Counted from the first letter of the stretch, positions 31,803 through 39,747 are shown. The stretch is 64,000 nt of DNA from a virus (IMGVR_UViG_3300042462_000200:1-64000); one strand, 5' to 3'. Translations and numbers: made by a program. Notes: generated by a model from the letters alone, not told the origin.

Positions 31803-31838
31803 AAGGCGCTCCGTATTAAACGAAACGCCCTTTTGTTG
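31803..31838 (-). terminator. Probable rho-independent terminator
   Basis: On the minus strand AAAAGGGCG and CGCCTTTT pair with one bulge across a loop of about 15 bases, followed by ATT. It starts right after the stop of the 31839-32339 gene and separates the SSB unit from the polymerase. Confidence 0.7.
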
Positions 31839-32339
31839 TTAAATTGAAGATATAATATCTTCGACCTCATCTACCATGATTGGTCTGCCTGAAACCTTAT
31901 ACGCAATCAAGTAGTTTAAATACCATCGTGCTTTAAGTAACTCTTGTACTTCATCATCCTTTTGACCATTGCGATCAAGGTATTTTCTAATTTGCATTTC
32001 TACAGCACCAGAAAATATTTTAGGATCTTTTAGCGTAGGGATACGGCTCATAGTATCAATCCACTGGAATTCCTCTACGTAGCCTTTATAATGTTTTGGA
32101 TCTACAGCTTGTACAATTTCAGACTTTGGAAGCCAATGACAGCGATTAAGCATTTCGCGCCAAGCTTCATAATCCTCTCTGATTACTAAAGCACCTGCCA
32201 TAGTATCGTCTTCACTGCGAGTAGCTCTTATATGTCCAAAATCACCCATAATAGCGTTAATAGGTATTAGATTGAAATCAGAATACTGAGAGCCTTCACT
32301 GCCATCTTCATTAATAACTGTATAGAGATAGCGTGACAT
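31839..32339 (-). CDS. DUF3310-like nucleotide-kinase-type protein
   Basis: The C-terminal half (residues 77-160) fits the DUF3310 pattern: DPKHYKGYVEEFQWIDT, QIRKYLDRNGQKDDEVQ, then LKARWYLNYLI. In T7 the matching domain sits in gp1.7, a nucleotide kinase. The N-terminal half (TRSEDDTMAGALVI) has no clear P-loop. It overlaps the SSB gene by one base, between replication genes. A role in nucleotide use is likely but unproven. Confidence 0.65.
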   Translation of the reverse strand: MSRYLYTVINEDGSEGSQYSDFNLIPINAIMGDFGHIRATRSEDDTMAGALVIREDYEAWREMLNRCHWLPKSEIVQAVDPKHYKGYVEEFQWIDTMSRIPTLKDPKIFSGAVEMQIRKYLDRNGQKDDEVQELLKARWYLNYLIAYKVSGRPIMVDEVEDIISSI

Positions 32340-32809
32340 TAGAATACATCCCCATCTTCATACTCAATAGCAGCCGGAGGGAAATCACCAGACTTTTTAG
32401 GTGTATACTCAATTAACTTGACAATTTGTATCGCCATTAATAGATAACTTATTGCAGGCTTACCAGCTTTATTTACGTATTCCCGTTCAAATAATCTGAC
32501 ATTTACGATACTACCATTACCAATATTATCTTTTGGCAATGGATTATCGTCCATATCTACAACACTAATAGGTGTGCTAGGCTCTCCCGTAAACTTTGTT
32601 ACATTCTTGCCTACGTTAAATTTCCAAGCTATCTGACCTTCATTAGTTGTAAATGGAGTAACTTTAATCCCCATATTTGCAATTTCTTTTGCTTGTGTCT
32701 CTTTTTTAGTCACTAGCATAGCAGACCATTTAGGTTTACTTGGATCATAATTATTTTTACCTTTTACAAGGTTTGGGTGGTGTATTTCCAAATTATATAA
32801 ATTTGCCAT
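32339..32809 (-). CDS. Single-stranded DNA-binding protein
   Basis: The 156-residue protein ends in an acidic tail with a final Phe (EYEDGDVF), the hallmark of T7 gp2.5-type SSB that contacts polymerase and helicase. The body has the OB-fold strands IGNGSIVNVRLFEREYVN and SYLLMAIQIVKLIEY. It has its own promoter-like motif 31 bases upstream. It coats single strands in replication and helps annealing. Confidence 0.8.
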   Translation of the reverse strand: MANLYNLEIHHPNLVKGKNNYDPSKPKWSAMLVTKKETQAKEIANMGIKVTPFTTNEGQIAWKFNVGKNVTKFTGEPSTPISVVDMDDNPLPKDNIGNGSIVNVRLFEREYVNKAGKPAISYLLMAIQIVKLIEYTPKKSGDFPPAAIEYEDGDVF

Positions 32810-32839
32810 TTTTAAATCTCATGTATAAATGTTTAGAAG

Positions 32840-32855
32840 GGGTTAATTTAACGGG
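32840..32855 (-). promoter_or_regulatory. Five-copy motif, copy 4
   Basis: GGGTTAATTTAACGGG lies between the 32858-33229 gene, whose stop adjoins it as CTAGACCCCGTT, and the SSB start 31 bases downstream. The same stop-plus-motif junction occurs at 17022-17042. Confidence 0.6.
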
Positions 32856-32857
32856 GT

Positions 32858-33229
32858 CTAGCAATTCGAAAGATCAATACTTTCGGACACATGATCGTTA
32901 AGGTCTGCAATTGCAGGTGGTATATAATAAATAGCACCTCCTAAATCAGAAGTAACATTCATGACTTTTACCCAGTCACCTGCAAATCTCTCAGCCATGT
33001 CAAATGAACCTGGCATAGTAAGTAATGTACCATTTCCATGATCTAAGTCATATACTTCGATACTTTCTAATTCTGCTTCTTCTTCAAGGATGTATACGTT
33101 ACCACCTAGTTCATCCATCAGCTCATGGTGACTTGCTAGGTCACTGATAAAAGGTTTTAGATCATCAAGTACATCTTTATAACTTCCGGGTAATATACGC
33201 ACATCATAAACGGTTTTCAAGACTAGCAT
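32858..33229 (-). CDS. Hypothetical protein (123 aa)
   Basis: A strong AAGGAG site precedes ATG 33229. The protein is acidic, with an alpha/beta mix: LKPFISDLASHHELMDELGG, VYILEEEAELESIEVYDL and GAIYYIPPAIADL. No family is recognised. It overlaps the preceding small gene. Confidence 0.7.
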   Translation of the reverse strand: MLVLKTVYDVRILPGSYKDVLDDLKPFISDLASHHELMDELGGNVYILEEEAELESIEVYDLDHGNGTLLTMPGSFDMAERFAGDWVKVMNVTSDLGGAIYYIPPAIADLNDHVSESIDLSNC

Positions 33230-33374
33230 GTAGCTTCTCCTTAAATTGGATAATTTTAATTGCAGTTAACTTATAATTATCTGCTTCATGATCTTCAGGC
33301 ATTCCTATTATAGCCCCAAGTAAAGTTAATAAGTGTAATAGCTCAAGGCTTTCATCGTTAGTGAAGGCTGTCAT
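33204..33374 (-). CDS. Small helical protein (56 aa)
   Basis: ATG 33374 to TGA 33204, overlapping genes on both sides. The protein is helical (LELLHLLTLLGAIIGMPED, then KLTAIKIIQFKEKL) with a hydrophobic first half, possibly a membrane-associated helix. No family is known. Confidence 0.5.
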   Translation of the reverse strand: MTAFTNDESLELLHLLTLLGAIIGMPEDHEADNYKLTAIKIIQFKEKLHASLENRL

Positions 33375-33522
33375 CAGATCTTTTACCTAGTGTTGTTAAA
33401 ATTAATCGTGCTTCTAACTCAGCACAATGTTCTTTGTATCGCATAAGCTCTTGTAGAACTTTGCCTAATCGATACGTAGCTAGTACAGCGTAGGCAATTA
33501 TGATATAGTCCCACGCACTCAT
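33358..33522 (-). CDS. Small protein with N-terminal hydrophobic segment (54 aa)
   Basis: ATG 33522 overlaps the upstream stop as ATGA. Residues 4-18 (WDYIIIAYAVLATYRLG) may be a short membrane anchor; the rest is a charged helix (VLQELMRYKEHCAELEARL). TAA is at 33358. Confidence 0.55.
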   Translation of the reverse strand: MSAWDYIIIAYAVLATYRLGKVLQELMRYKEHCAELEARLILTTLGKRSDDSLH

Positions 33523-33788
33523 AGCGCTAATGCCATGACTTGATCTACTGTTAAATACAAAGGCTTTGCTACTCTATCAGCTTCTACCATTTTATCAAGC
33601 TCCCTTCTGGCTTTTATTGCTGTAGCATACGGATGATCTACATCAGGGTCTCGGAGAGCCCTATCGAACATGTCGCCATTAGCCAATGTGAAATCTTCTG
33701 TACCCCACGTAGCATCCATGTATTCTTCAAAATCATTCCCTTCTGAATATAGTACATATTGTACTGTTGCATATAAATCTTCGTACAT
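33519..33788 (-). CDS. Hypothetical acidic protein (89 aa)
   Basis: The protein is acidic and mostly helical: EDLYATVQYVLYSEGNDFEEYM, then DVDHPYATAIKARRELDKMV, ending with a LTVDQVMALAL helix. The start has a weak site. It overlaps the next gene by four bases. Confidence 0.65.
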   Translation of the reverse strand: MYEDLYATVQYVLYSEGNDFEEYMDATWGTEDFTLANGDMFDRALRDPDVDHPYATAIKARRELDKMVEADRVAKPLYLTVDQVMALAL

Positions 33789-33796
33789 AAAATATC

Positions 33797-34171
33797 CTAA
33801 TAGAAAACTAAGTCATCAATTCTAACCAACGGTACATTAGTTTTGAATCGCCTGCCTAATTGCCAGTTATTAAAATGCTTATACTTACCTCGTAATAAAG
33901 GTGTTCTAAGCTGTTTGAAAAGCATTTTTCGCGCCAGCTTCTGCTGATGCTCAAAAACTTCAACGTCCGCCGGACTCTTAGGATTTGGTATCTTAACACC
34001 TTTCCTAGCCCAAGAGAACAGCCCTTTCTTTTTCAATGTGTCATACATAGTTTTGCCATTCTCTGTATTCTCCATCAATACTTGACCGACACCTAGCATG
34101 GCATCGGACGTTTGGTTTCTAGCCTCGAAGTACATTGCAGCAACGAGACATAGTGTTGGTGTCATTAACAT
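33797..34171 (-). CDS. Cell wall hydrolase, SleB-like
   Basis: A strong AGGAGG site precedes ATG 34171. The 124 residues match the SleB/hydrolase-2 catalytic domain: AAMYFEARNQ with the catalytic Glu at about residue 16, VGQVLMENT, then FSWARKG and the closing KHFNNWQLGRRF and LVRIDDLVFY. SleB-type enzymes are lytic transglycosylases or amidases. It lacks a signal peptide. It stands in the early region, away from the GH24 endolysin (4020-4475), so the two may act at different times. Confidence 0.82.
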   Translation of the reverse strand: MLMTPTLCLVAAMYFEARNQTSDAMLGVGQVLMENTENGKTMYDTLKKKGLFSWARKGVKIPNPKSPADVEVFEHQQKLARKMLFKQLRTPLLRGKYKHFNNWQLGRRFKTNVPLVRIDDLVFY

Positions 34172-34228
34172 GACGACCTCCTTCTGTCAGTTGTGGGTAG
34201 TTAAGAAGCATACCCAGGCTTTTAAAGA

Positions 34229-34699
34229 TTAATATTGTGAAATGTAAGCAAGCCAATTACTATCTTCAACGCTATCAATGCGCCATGTTGTTGTAGTGCC
34301 ATTTGGTAGCACAACACGATAATGTAAATAGAAATCTCTAATTGTATTATCATCTTGCAGTATTTGCACTTCAGCACTAAGTCCTGTCCCTTTACCTACT
34401 ACAGTAGAGTACGACACATCAAACACAAAGCCTACATCATTTGTAGCTAGGTGATGTTTATAACAAGTACCATTAGCTAAGATTTCTCTTAGGTACATAT
34501 TAATCACATTATTAACATATGCTAAGACTTCTGTAGAGAACTTTTCTGTTGCTGGCTCTCTTGTGTATGTCATAGCCTTATTAATAATCTCAACTACAGT
34601 TTCTTCTGGTCCCGAAGCAGCTGCATTTAAGAAAGCTGGATTAGCCACTCCCGTTGAACCTGATTCAATTTTGTGTAAAGGTGTTCTTAAGATCTTCAT
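34229..34699 (-). CDS. Hypothetical protein (156 aa)
   Basis: A GGAG site precedes ATG 34699. The first third is helical (VVEIINKAMTYTREPATEKF) and the rest is beta-rich (VGFVFDVSYSTVVGKGTG, FYLHYRVVLPNGTTTTWRID). No family is known. The gap of about 57 bases before the SleB-like gene holds nothing recognisable. Confidence 0.7.
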   Translation of the reverse strand: MKILRTPLHKIESGSTGVANPAFLNAAASGPEETVVEIINKAMTYTREPATEKFSTEVLAYVNNVINMYLREILANGTCYKHHLATNDVGFVFDVSYSTVVGKGTGLSAEVQILQDDNTIRDFYLHYRVVLPNGTTTTWRIDSVEDSNWLAYISQY

Positions 34700-34902
34700 G
34701 ACAATTCTCCTCTGGTTAATAAATAATGTGCTTCTCCTGGCAGGTTTGCAAAACCAGTAAGAGAAATAATTTCAGCTACCCTCCATCCGGCTTTTAGCAT
34801 TTCATTGAGTTGCTCTATATGCTCTGGATTACCCTGTACGACAAGAAGTATTCTATCTTGTGGCTCTTTATTAATACCGCCTGTAAACATTGTTAAAGCC
34901 AT
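34696..34902 (-). CDS. Small hypothetical protein (68 aa)
   Basis: A GAGGA site precedes ATG 34902. The sequence has an alpha/beta pattern (RILLVVQGNPEHIEQLNEML, then WRVAEIISLTG) of the kind that recurs in small phage proteins with an E-Q-L-N-x-x-L helix followed by a GWxV strand. It overlaps neighbours on both sides. Confidence 0.65.
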   Translation of the reverse strand: MALTMFTGGINKEPQDRILLVVQGNPEHIEQLNEMLKAGWRVAEIISLTGFANLPGEAHYLLTRGELS

Positions 34903-35195
34903 TTTAATTCCTCACTTCTATAGCCATACCAGCGATGTATGGGCGTTAAGGGAACACTAAGAAAACGAATTATATCTGTTTGCAAAACTGTAGGCTGTGG
35001 CTTACGCGGCAGTCTTCTCTTGTAGTTACCAGCAGCCTGTAGATCAGATAGCTTAAATAAACCTGCAAAATTCTTACCAACCTTTTTAAACTGATAAGGT
35101 CTGACACCTATCAAGGTTAACCTGTGACTCAATGTTTGATAGCATACTTCAAACTCGATACTCTCTAAATACTCACGAATTGTCATTAGCTGCAT
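34893..35195 (-). CDS. Small basic hypothetical protein (100 aa)
   Basis: The start is placed at ATG 35195, preceded by AGAGG; a longer frame would overlap the RNA polymerase. The protein is basic (YKRRLPRKPQP) with a helix-turn-helix-like start (TIREYLESIEFEVCYQTLSH). It may bind nucleic acid, by charge only. It follows the RNA polymerase by ten bases. Confidence 0.6.
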   Translation of the reverse strand: MQLMTIREYLESIEFEVCYQTLSHRLTLIGVRPYQFKKVGKNFAGLFKLSDLQAAGNYKRRLPRKPQPTVLQTDIIRFLSVPLTPIHRWYGYRSEELKWL

Positions 35196-35205
35196 TCTTA
35201 AACCT

Positions 35206-37425
35206 CTATGCGAAAGCATATTCACTTTCTAAAATTAAATTAACATCCAGTTCGCCCATATCTAAATAACTTAGATCACCATTGATATTATCGATTAGGG
35301 GGAACAAAGGATTTTCTTGGTAAAGCTCGACAAAAGTATCACGCACACATTTATATAGCTTAGGCATATCTGCAAGCAGGCATCCATAAGAATCATGTAT
35401 AGTCGTAATGGGAAAATCACACTTAACTGTTGTCATTGCTAAGTGCGCTGCATCCAATGAATGGATTACATTTGGTGCTGCTCCTTGAGACTGCTTTCCT
35501 TTTGAGGGTACTTGATCCTCAATAAAACATATATGTAATTGTAGATCATTTCCAAAGTATCCCGTGGTTTCGCTTCTAGTACCAATTCTAGGGCCCCATT
35601 GGATATGTATCTTTTTAGTACGACCTTCTGTGTAATTTTGTACTACAGGGAAATTTGTAACAGGTACTGTCCATTCTAAGAATTTACCTTTCTTCTCAGC
35701 AGCTGCTCCAGCTTTCTCAAATACTTCTAATAGCATCATAGGCCTTTGCAAAGATTCTTTAGCATCTTCAAATACTAACCTCCCCATCCATGATGCCCAT
35801 TTATGTTCCATATTCATTAACAACTCTATACCATGCTTCTTAGAGTCATCAATTTGTTGCTCTGACAAGCCATAACCTGAACCTCCATACGGTAACGTCA
35901 TTACATTTCTTTTAACAATTTTTCTACGTTGCTTGCTATCTTTAATTCTATGCCAAAATACTGGAGAAGCCTTTTCACCGACATCTGTCCATTTTGTTTT
36001 GTATGCTCTTATCTGTGACACTAATTGACTACGTAACTCTGATTTAGGTTCAGCAGCGACAATCTTTCTTTTTAACGCTATTAATCCATCAATAAACTCT
36101 TCGCACTCTAGTACTAAACTTGGTGACATTGCATTTACAATAGTCGAGATTTTACTCCATACATGATTAGCTACGTATGCATATAGATCTCCAGGCATCT
36201 CTAGTGGTACTAAATTAACATACGGTGCTGTAATTTCGTCTCTAGTAAGAGCACTTAGATGCTGTGAGCCATTAGTAGAACCGTCAATGAAACACTCCAC
36301 GTGAGACTCATACTGAAGATAACTAGAGCCCATACTTAACGCGTTCTTAAGCTCAATACAGGCAGCTAGGAATTGCCAAGGCTTATCAGCTTCCATCCAG
36401 CCTTGATTTAATTTAGGTGAGAGTGCATACGCTGTTAATATTTCTTCATTGTCTAGTACCCATTGATATCTATCTTTTAGTGGTATTTTATCTGTCTTAG
36501 CACCATCTTCTCTGCCTGAACTACCTGCCCAATTACTAGCAATTGATACACATAACCAAAAGAACCCATCTTGTCCAATAGCTTTCTTATCTTGACGCAT
36601 TAAGAGACCCTTTGCAATATCAGAAGATTGTTCATGTAGATACGCTGTAGTTGGGTATTTACGACCTCTGAAGTCTAAATAGTACAAATGATAGAAAGGA
36701 ATATCAGTAAACTTGTCTGCAATACTAAGAATAGCTTTAGTCTCTCTTAGTTTAGTTGTACGTGCCTGTGGATTATGCTGTTCCCAAATATCGCTGAATG
36801 CTTCTGTTTTATTACTCAAGGCCCATTTAGCCACATTATAGACTTCTTTGTTAATTAACCAACCTACTCTTTGACTTCTATTAATAGATTCAAATACAAT
36901 TGGATGTGTTTCAGGTGTTAAGCTTTCTGCTACAACTCTTGATTGTGTCTTAACTAATACGGCACCTGCCTCGTGTCTAAAGCTTGTCCAATTTGCATAT
37001 GGTGTTGCTGAGGGTAGTTTGCCTTTACCGCCTTGTCTTGATACTGTTTCCCATAGCTCCTGCATACTCTTTTCATCTACGACTTTAACTACGTATGTAC
37101 CATGCCCATTAGCTGCACTAGTCATTACTATCTCTGTAAGGCCTAATTCTGCAAATGAGTATAAAATAAAAGCACCACATCTAGCTGCTGTAGCTGAATC
37201 CTTCTTTTCGCCTTTTCGCATATTGTGACCAATGGCACAAATTACTTCTGACATTATAATTTCCTTGTCAGAACCCTTTTTGGGTCTTGTGTACAAATAT
37301 GTATTTGCAATAATCTCATCTAGATGCTCTTCTATCTCAAGCTTCTTTAAAAACTTTATTGGAGATTGGGGTGCAATTTCTACAGCAATTCTTGTACGTA
37401 AAGACTTTAATAACTTATTCCGCAT
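35206..37425 (-). CDS. DNA-dependent RNA polymerase, single subunit (T7 type)
   Basis: The 739-residue protein has the three polymerase motifs of T7 RNA polymerase. Motif A is FIDGSTNGSQHLSALTRDE at about 375 (T7 Asp537). Motif B is VKRNVMTLPYGGSGYG at about 505 (T7 Lys631, Arg632, Tyr639). Motif C is IHDSYG at about 675 (T7 Asp812). The C-terminal foot ends in EYAFA, as in T7 (DFAFA). It is shorter than T7 (883), mostly at the N-terminus that in T7 melts promoters. It would transcribe the phage genome from specific promoters. Confidence 0.95.
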   Translation of the reverse strand: MRNKLLKSLRTRIAVEIAPQSPIKFLKKLEIEEHLDEIIANTYLYTRPKKGSDKEIIMSEVICAIGHNMRKGEKKDSATAARCGAFILYSFAELGLTEIVMTSAANGHGTYVVKVVDEKSMQELWETVSRQGGKGKLPSATPYANWTSFRHEAGAVLVKTQSRVVAESLTPETHPIVFESINRSQRVGWLINKEVYNVAKWALSNKTEAFSDIWEQHNPQARTTKLRETKAILSIADKFTDIPFYHLYYLDFRGRKYPTTAYLHEQSSDIAKGLLMRQDKKAIGQDGFFWLCVSIASNWAGSSGREDGAKTDKIPLKDRYQWVLDNEEILTAYALSPKLNQGWMEADKPWQFLAACIELKNALSMGSSYLQYESHVECFIDGSTNGSQHLSALTRDEITAPYVNLVPLEMPGDLYAYVANHVWSKISTIVNAMSPSLVLECEEFIDGLIALKRKIVAAEPKSELRSQLVSQIRAYKTKWTDVGEKASPVFWHRIKDSKQRRKIVKRNVMTLPYGGSGYGLSEQQIDDSKKHGIELLMNMEHKWASWMGRLVFEDAKESLQRPMMLLEVFEKAGAAAEKKGKFLEWTVPVTNFPVVQNYTEGRTKKIHIQWGPRIGTRSETTGYFGNDLQLHICFIEDQVPSKGKQSQGAAPNVIHSLDAAHLAMTTVKCDFPITTIHDSYGCLLADMPKLYKCVRDTFVELYQENPLFPLIDNINGDLSYLDMGELDVNLILESEYAFA

Positions 37426-37543
37426 TATGATTCCTAGGTAGTATTAAGGTTAAAAGGATAAACATCGTAAATGTTTCAATACGAATGCCATTAAATAAAA
37501 TTAAAGCACATAACAGAATCGAATCCTGTAGAATATTCTTCAT
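37415..37543 (-). CDS. Small membrane peptide (42 aa)
   Basis: ATG 37543 with an AGGA site, TAA 37415; it overlaps the RNA polymerase start by ten bases. Two hydrophobic stretches (SILLCALILFNG and TMFILLTLILP) could form one or two short membrane helices. Such leader-like peptides may set translation of the polymerase; this is inference. Confidence 0.5.
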   Translation of the reverse strand: MKNILQDSILLCALILFNGIRIETFTMFILLTLILPRNHNAE

Positions 37544-37570
37544 AGCTGTCCTAGTAGGCTACAAAGATTC

Positions 37571-37586
37571 GATGCCCGAAGGCATC
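37571..37586 (-). other. Small hairpin GATGCC-TTCG-GGCATC
   Basis: A perfect six-base-pair stem with a TTCG loop lies 28 bases upstream of the small membrane ORF, between the poly-T terminator and the RNA polymerase leader. There is no U-tract, so it is probably a processing or stability hairpin. Confidence 0.55.
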
Positions 37587-37624
37587 AGTTATGAGCTAAG
37601 GTTACAAAGTTTGCAGTTTGAAAG

Positions 37625-37681
37625 AAAAAAAAAAATAAGAGAGAAAGCCCTCCCCAGCTCCCGAAGGAGCCAGAGAGGGTT
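37625..37681 (-). terminator. Rho-independent terminator
   Basis: On the minus strand CCCTCTCTGGCTCC-TTCG-GGAGCTGGGGAGGG is followed by CTTTCTCTCTTA and a run of ten T. It lies directly after the stop of the 37686-38003 gene, upstream of the RNA polymerase unit. Confidence 0.9.
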
Positions 37682-37685
37682 TGTT

Positions 37686-38003
37686 TTACACAGTTTCTAT
37701 AAATCTTGGTTTGTACCTATTAACCAAGGTTAAAAGCCTTGGAATTTTTTCCTTTAACACATAAAATGGTATTGGAATTGTTCCTGTTAAATCTGCTACA
37801 GCTACTACATCTGCGAAGTCCCATCCGAAACCACACATGAATTTTTCTACATCTTCCATTACAACCAATTGACTTGCGTCAACTTCACGCACCGTTTGTC
37901 TATATACTAATGGAGATAAGAATAGATCACCAGGAGCTTCTTCATTTAAAACCTTTTCAGTTGCAACTGGATAGAAACCTTGAAGTCTTATATTAGCTAC
38001 CAT
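37686..38003 (-). CDS. Hypothetical protein (105 aa)
   Basis: A GGAG site precedes ATG 38003. The sequence is alpha/beta with a FMCGFGWDFADVVAVADLTG segment and a basic end (LVNRYKPRFIETV). No family is recognised. It overlaps the upstream small membrane gene and ends at a strong terminator. Confidence 0.65.
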   Translation of the reverse strand: MVANIRLQGFYPVATEKVLNEEAPGDLFLSPLVYRQTVREVDASQLVVMEDVEKFMCGFGWDFADVVAVADLTGTIPIPFYVLKEKIPRLLTLVNRYKPRFIETV

Positions 38004-38163
38004 TTGTAAATCTCCGTGTCAATTCAGATACTTGGTACCCTATGATTAGCAATAATACAGCGATTAATAATAACGCTACTTTGTAAAGAAGCGCACCTAC
38101 ATACAACATTGTAATTGCTACTAAAATAGTTAGCAATGTATAGAAAGCAAATTTTAATTTCAT
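37993..38163 (-). CDS. Small membrane protein (56 aa)
   Basis: ATG 38163, TAA 37993. Almost the whole first 43 residues are hydrophobic (FAFYTLLTILVAITMLYVG and ALLLIAVLLLIIGY), giving two transmembrane helices and a short basic end. It overlaps the next gene by eleven bases. The role is unknown. Confidence 0.6.
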   Translation of the reverse strand: MKLKFAFYTLLTILVAITMLYVGALLYKVALLLIAVLLLIIGYQVSELTRRFTNGS

Positions 38164-38166
38164 AAA

Positions 38167-38424
38167 TCACCAAAAAACTGAAGGATGCATGATTGCATAT
38201 ACTAAGTTACAACCAGAAGTTATAACAATTGATACCCAGAAGATCAATTCCCACAAGTTGATAACAACAATGTGCGCATGATTCTTTCTGGCTTGACGTA
38301 CTTTGAAGTAACCAACAATGGTTAATGCAAACGTTACAATCATAATTAAACCCATAGGGCTTAACAGTGTTTCCATAAAGATTTCAAATGGAGACATGAA
38401 CAAGTGTGAAATAAAAGTAAACAT
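38167..38424 (-). CDS. Membrane protein (85 aa)
   Basis: A GAGGA site precedes ATG 38424. Two hydrophobic helices are seen (GLIMIVTFALTIVGYF at 26-41 and ELIFWVSIVITSGCNLVY at 58-76), separated by a basic loop (KVRQARKNHAH). It could be an early membrane protein acting on the host envelope. Confidence 0.65.
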   Translation of the reverse strand: MFTFISHLFMSPFEIFMETLLSPMGLIMIVTFALTIVGYFKVRQARKNHAHIVVINLWELIFWVSIVITSGCNLVYAIMHPSVFW

Positions 38425-38435
38425 AATAATATCCT

Positions 38436-38756
38436 CTATGCGAAATCTTCGCCATTAAATTTTCGTTGTAGTTTTTCGATCTGCTCTTCAAGATCTTTAG
38501 CTTTTTGATTAGCTTCTTCTGTTGGGATTTCAAACGTAGGCTTTCCGCCAATGTTGATTGTAAAGACAGGCGTTTGAAGCACATTAACCATCTCATTAAG
38601 AACTTTGAGCAGTCTTTGTACATTGGCTTTGTCTCCAGCCTTCTCGCTCTCTTCTAACTGTCTTTCCATCTCTTTGACAGCTTCATAGCTCATATCCGAA
38701 ATATTAAGCCAAGCTATAATTGCATCGTCAACCTTTTTCAGCAGTTTATTAAGCAT
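38436..38756 (-). CDS. Coiled-coil protein (106 aa)
   Basis: Two charged helices (MSYEAVKEMERQLEESEKAG, and AKDLEEQIEKLQRKF at the end) flank a short beta stretch (VFTINIGGKPTFEI). It overlaps the next gene by eight bases. No function is known. Confidence 0.65.
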   Translation of the reverse strand: MLNKLLKKVDDAIIAWLNISDMSYEAVKEMERQLEESEKAGDKANVQRLLKVLNEMVNVLQTPVFTINIGGKPTFEIPTEEANQKAKDLEEQIEKLQRKFNGEDFA

Positions 38757-38925
38757 GACGTTCTCTCGCTAATCTTTCAAGTTTCATTACTAAAGCTTTC
38801 GCTTCAAGCTTAGCTACTAGCTCATCAGCAGCCTGTTGATCTTCTCTCCAAGCATTTAAAAGCTCTCTAGCTTCATCAGTTGTTTTTCTGTCAGTTAAGA
38901 AATAATCTTTAATTTTACTAAACAT
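38749..38925 (-). CDS. Small helical protein (58 aa)
   Basis: The start at ATG 38925 has a GGAGTATTACC leader like others in this region. The whole protein is helical and charged (TTDEARELLNAWREDQQAAD, then ELVAKLEAKALVMKLERLA). No family is known. Confidence 0.6.
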   Translation of the reverse strand: MFSKIKDYFLTDRKTTDEARELLNAWREDQQAADELVAKLEAKALVMKLERLARERHA

Positions 38926-39009
38926 GGTAATACTCCAAATAATTAAGTGTTTCGGTTCTTTTGAACCATCATCAGTATGGGATACACATCCCTTAGACAC
39001 TAAGCAGTT

Positions 39010-39031
39010 TAAAGACCTGCTCAGGTCTTTT
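39010..39031 (-). terminator. Probable terminator hairpin
   Basis: AAGACCTG-AG-CAGGTCTT lies right after the stop of the 48-residue gene. The U-tract in the gene direction is short (TTTAAAC), so strength is uncertain. Confidence 0.6.
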
Positions 39032-39032
39032 G

Positions 39033-39179
39033 TTAGCATTTAAGCTTAGCTTGCATTTCAGCTAGCATTTTAGCAAACTCTTTATCACCATCCAATGCTT
39101 TGATTCTAGCATCGTGTTCAATTTTCATTGCTAATAATTTTGCATCAACAGATGCTTGTGCTGCTTGTACTGGGTTCAT
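39033..39179 (-). CDS. Small helical protein (48 aa)
   Basis: ATG 39179 with the GGAGTATTATC leader, TAA 39033. The protein is a single charged helix (AAQASVDAKLLAMKIEHDAR, then KALDGDKEFAKMLAEMQAK). The strong, repeated leader suggests high expression early in infection. Confidence 0.6.
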   Translation of the reverse strand: MNPVQAAQASVDAKLLAMKIEHDARIKALDGDKEFAKMLAEMQAKLKC

Positions 39180-39212
39180 GATAATACTCCAAAGTTAGTT
39201 GTTGGTACTATA

Positions 39213-39449
39213 TTATACATTGACATACAGTTGAACATACTCGCCCAACTCACGTTCTTCTAGGCTCACGATGTAGACAGACTCTTCTCTGCCTTCTATA
39301 AGACGCGCGATAGTTGCTGCCGCACCAGTGAGAAATGCAATCCCATTCAGTACGTGCCCTTTTACTTGTTCATTTTCGAATACTACGGTGCCAGCCTCTG
39401 TAGTTCTAGTTATTGAAAATGTGTTATTGAATAATTTAATTGTGTTCAT
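39213..39449 (-). CDS. Hypothetical beta-rich protein (78 aa)
   Basis: The GGAGTATTACC leader precedes ATG 39449. The sequence has a first beta hairpin (NNTFSITRTTEAGTVVFENE), a hydrophobic helix (HVLNGIAFLTGAAATIARLI) and a final beta strand (EYVQLYVNV). No family is recognised. Confidence 0.65.
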   Translation of the reverse strand: MNTIKLFNNTFSITRTTEAGTVVFENEQVKGHVLNGIAFLTGAAATIARLIEGREESVYIVSLEERELGEYVQLYVNV

Positions 39450-39478
39450 GGTAATACTCCAAATAGTTAGTTGATTGA

Positions 39479-39519
39479 GGTACCTTATTGTACTTCATAT
39501 AAGATACCATTATTCCCGC
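39479..39519 (-). promoter_or_regulatory. 41-bp promoter-like repeat, copy 1
   Basis: On the minus strand GCGGGAATAATGGTATC, then TTATATGAAGTACAATAAGG and TACC. It lies 30 bases before the 78-residue gene. Two close copies stand at 39748 and 40658, also just before genes. The last part (GTACAATAAGG) has the shape of a promoter melting and start region; the polymerase that reads it is not known. Confidence 0.6.
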
Positions 39520-39522
39520 GTT

Positions 39523-39720
39523 TTACAAAGACTCCCCATGCAGATGGGGCTGATACTCCCGGTGACCTGCACGTCCTCCGCATCCATCGCAGGACACATA
39601 GACTTCTGATAGAGTACCATTACGGTACACATTTAAAGAACAGTCTTCTACATCTAAGACTGCCGTCATAGGACTGCCACAATCGTAGCACTCACCATAG
39701 GGTTGTGATAGAATAATCAT
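39523..39720 (-). CDS. Zinc-ribbon-like small protein (65 aa)
   Basis: An AGAGGA site precedes ATG 39720. Two CxxC pairs (CYDCG at 11-15 and CDGCG at 44-48) frame a beta stretch (TAVLDVEDCSLNVYRNG), a typical zinc ribbon. It ends RAGHREYQPHLHG. Such small ribbons in early phage regions may bind nucleic acid or a host protein. Confidence 0.68.
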   Translation of the reverse strand: MIILSQPYGECYDCGSPMTAVLDVEDCSLNVYRNGTLSEVYVSCDGCGGRAGHREYQPHLHGESL

Positions 39721-39747
39721 TTTAAATTCCTCTTTAAAGTTAGTTGG

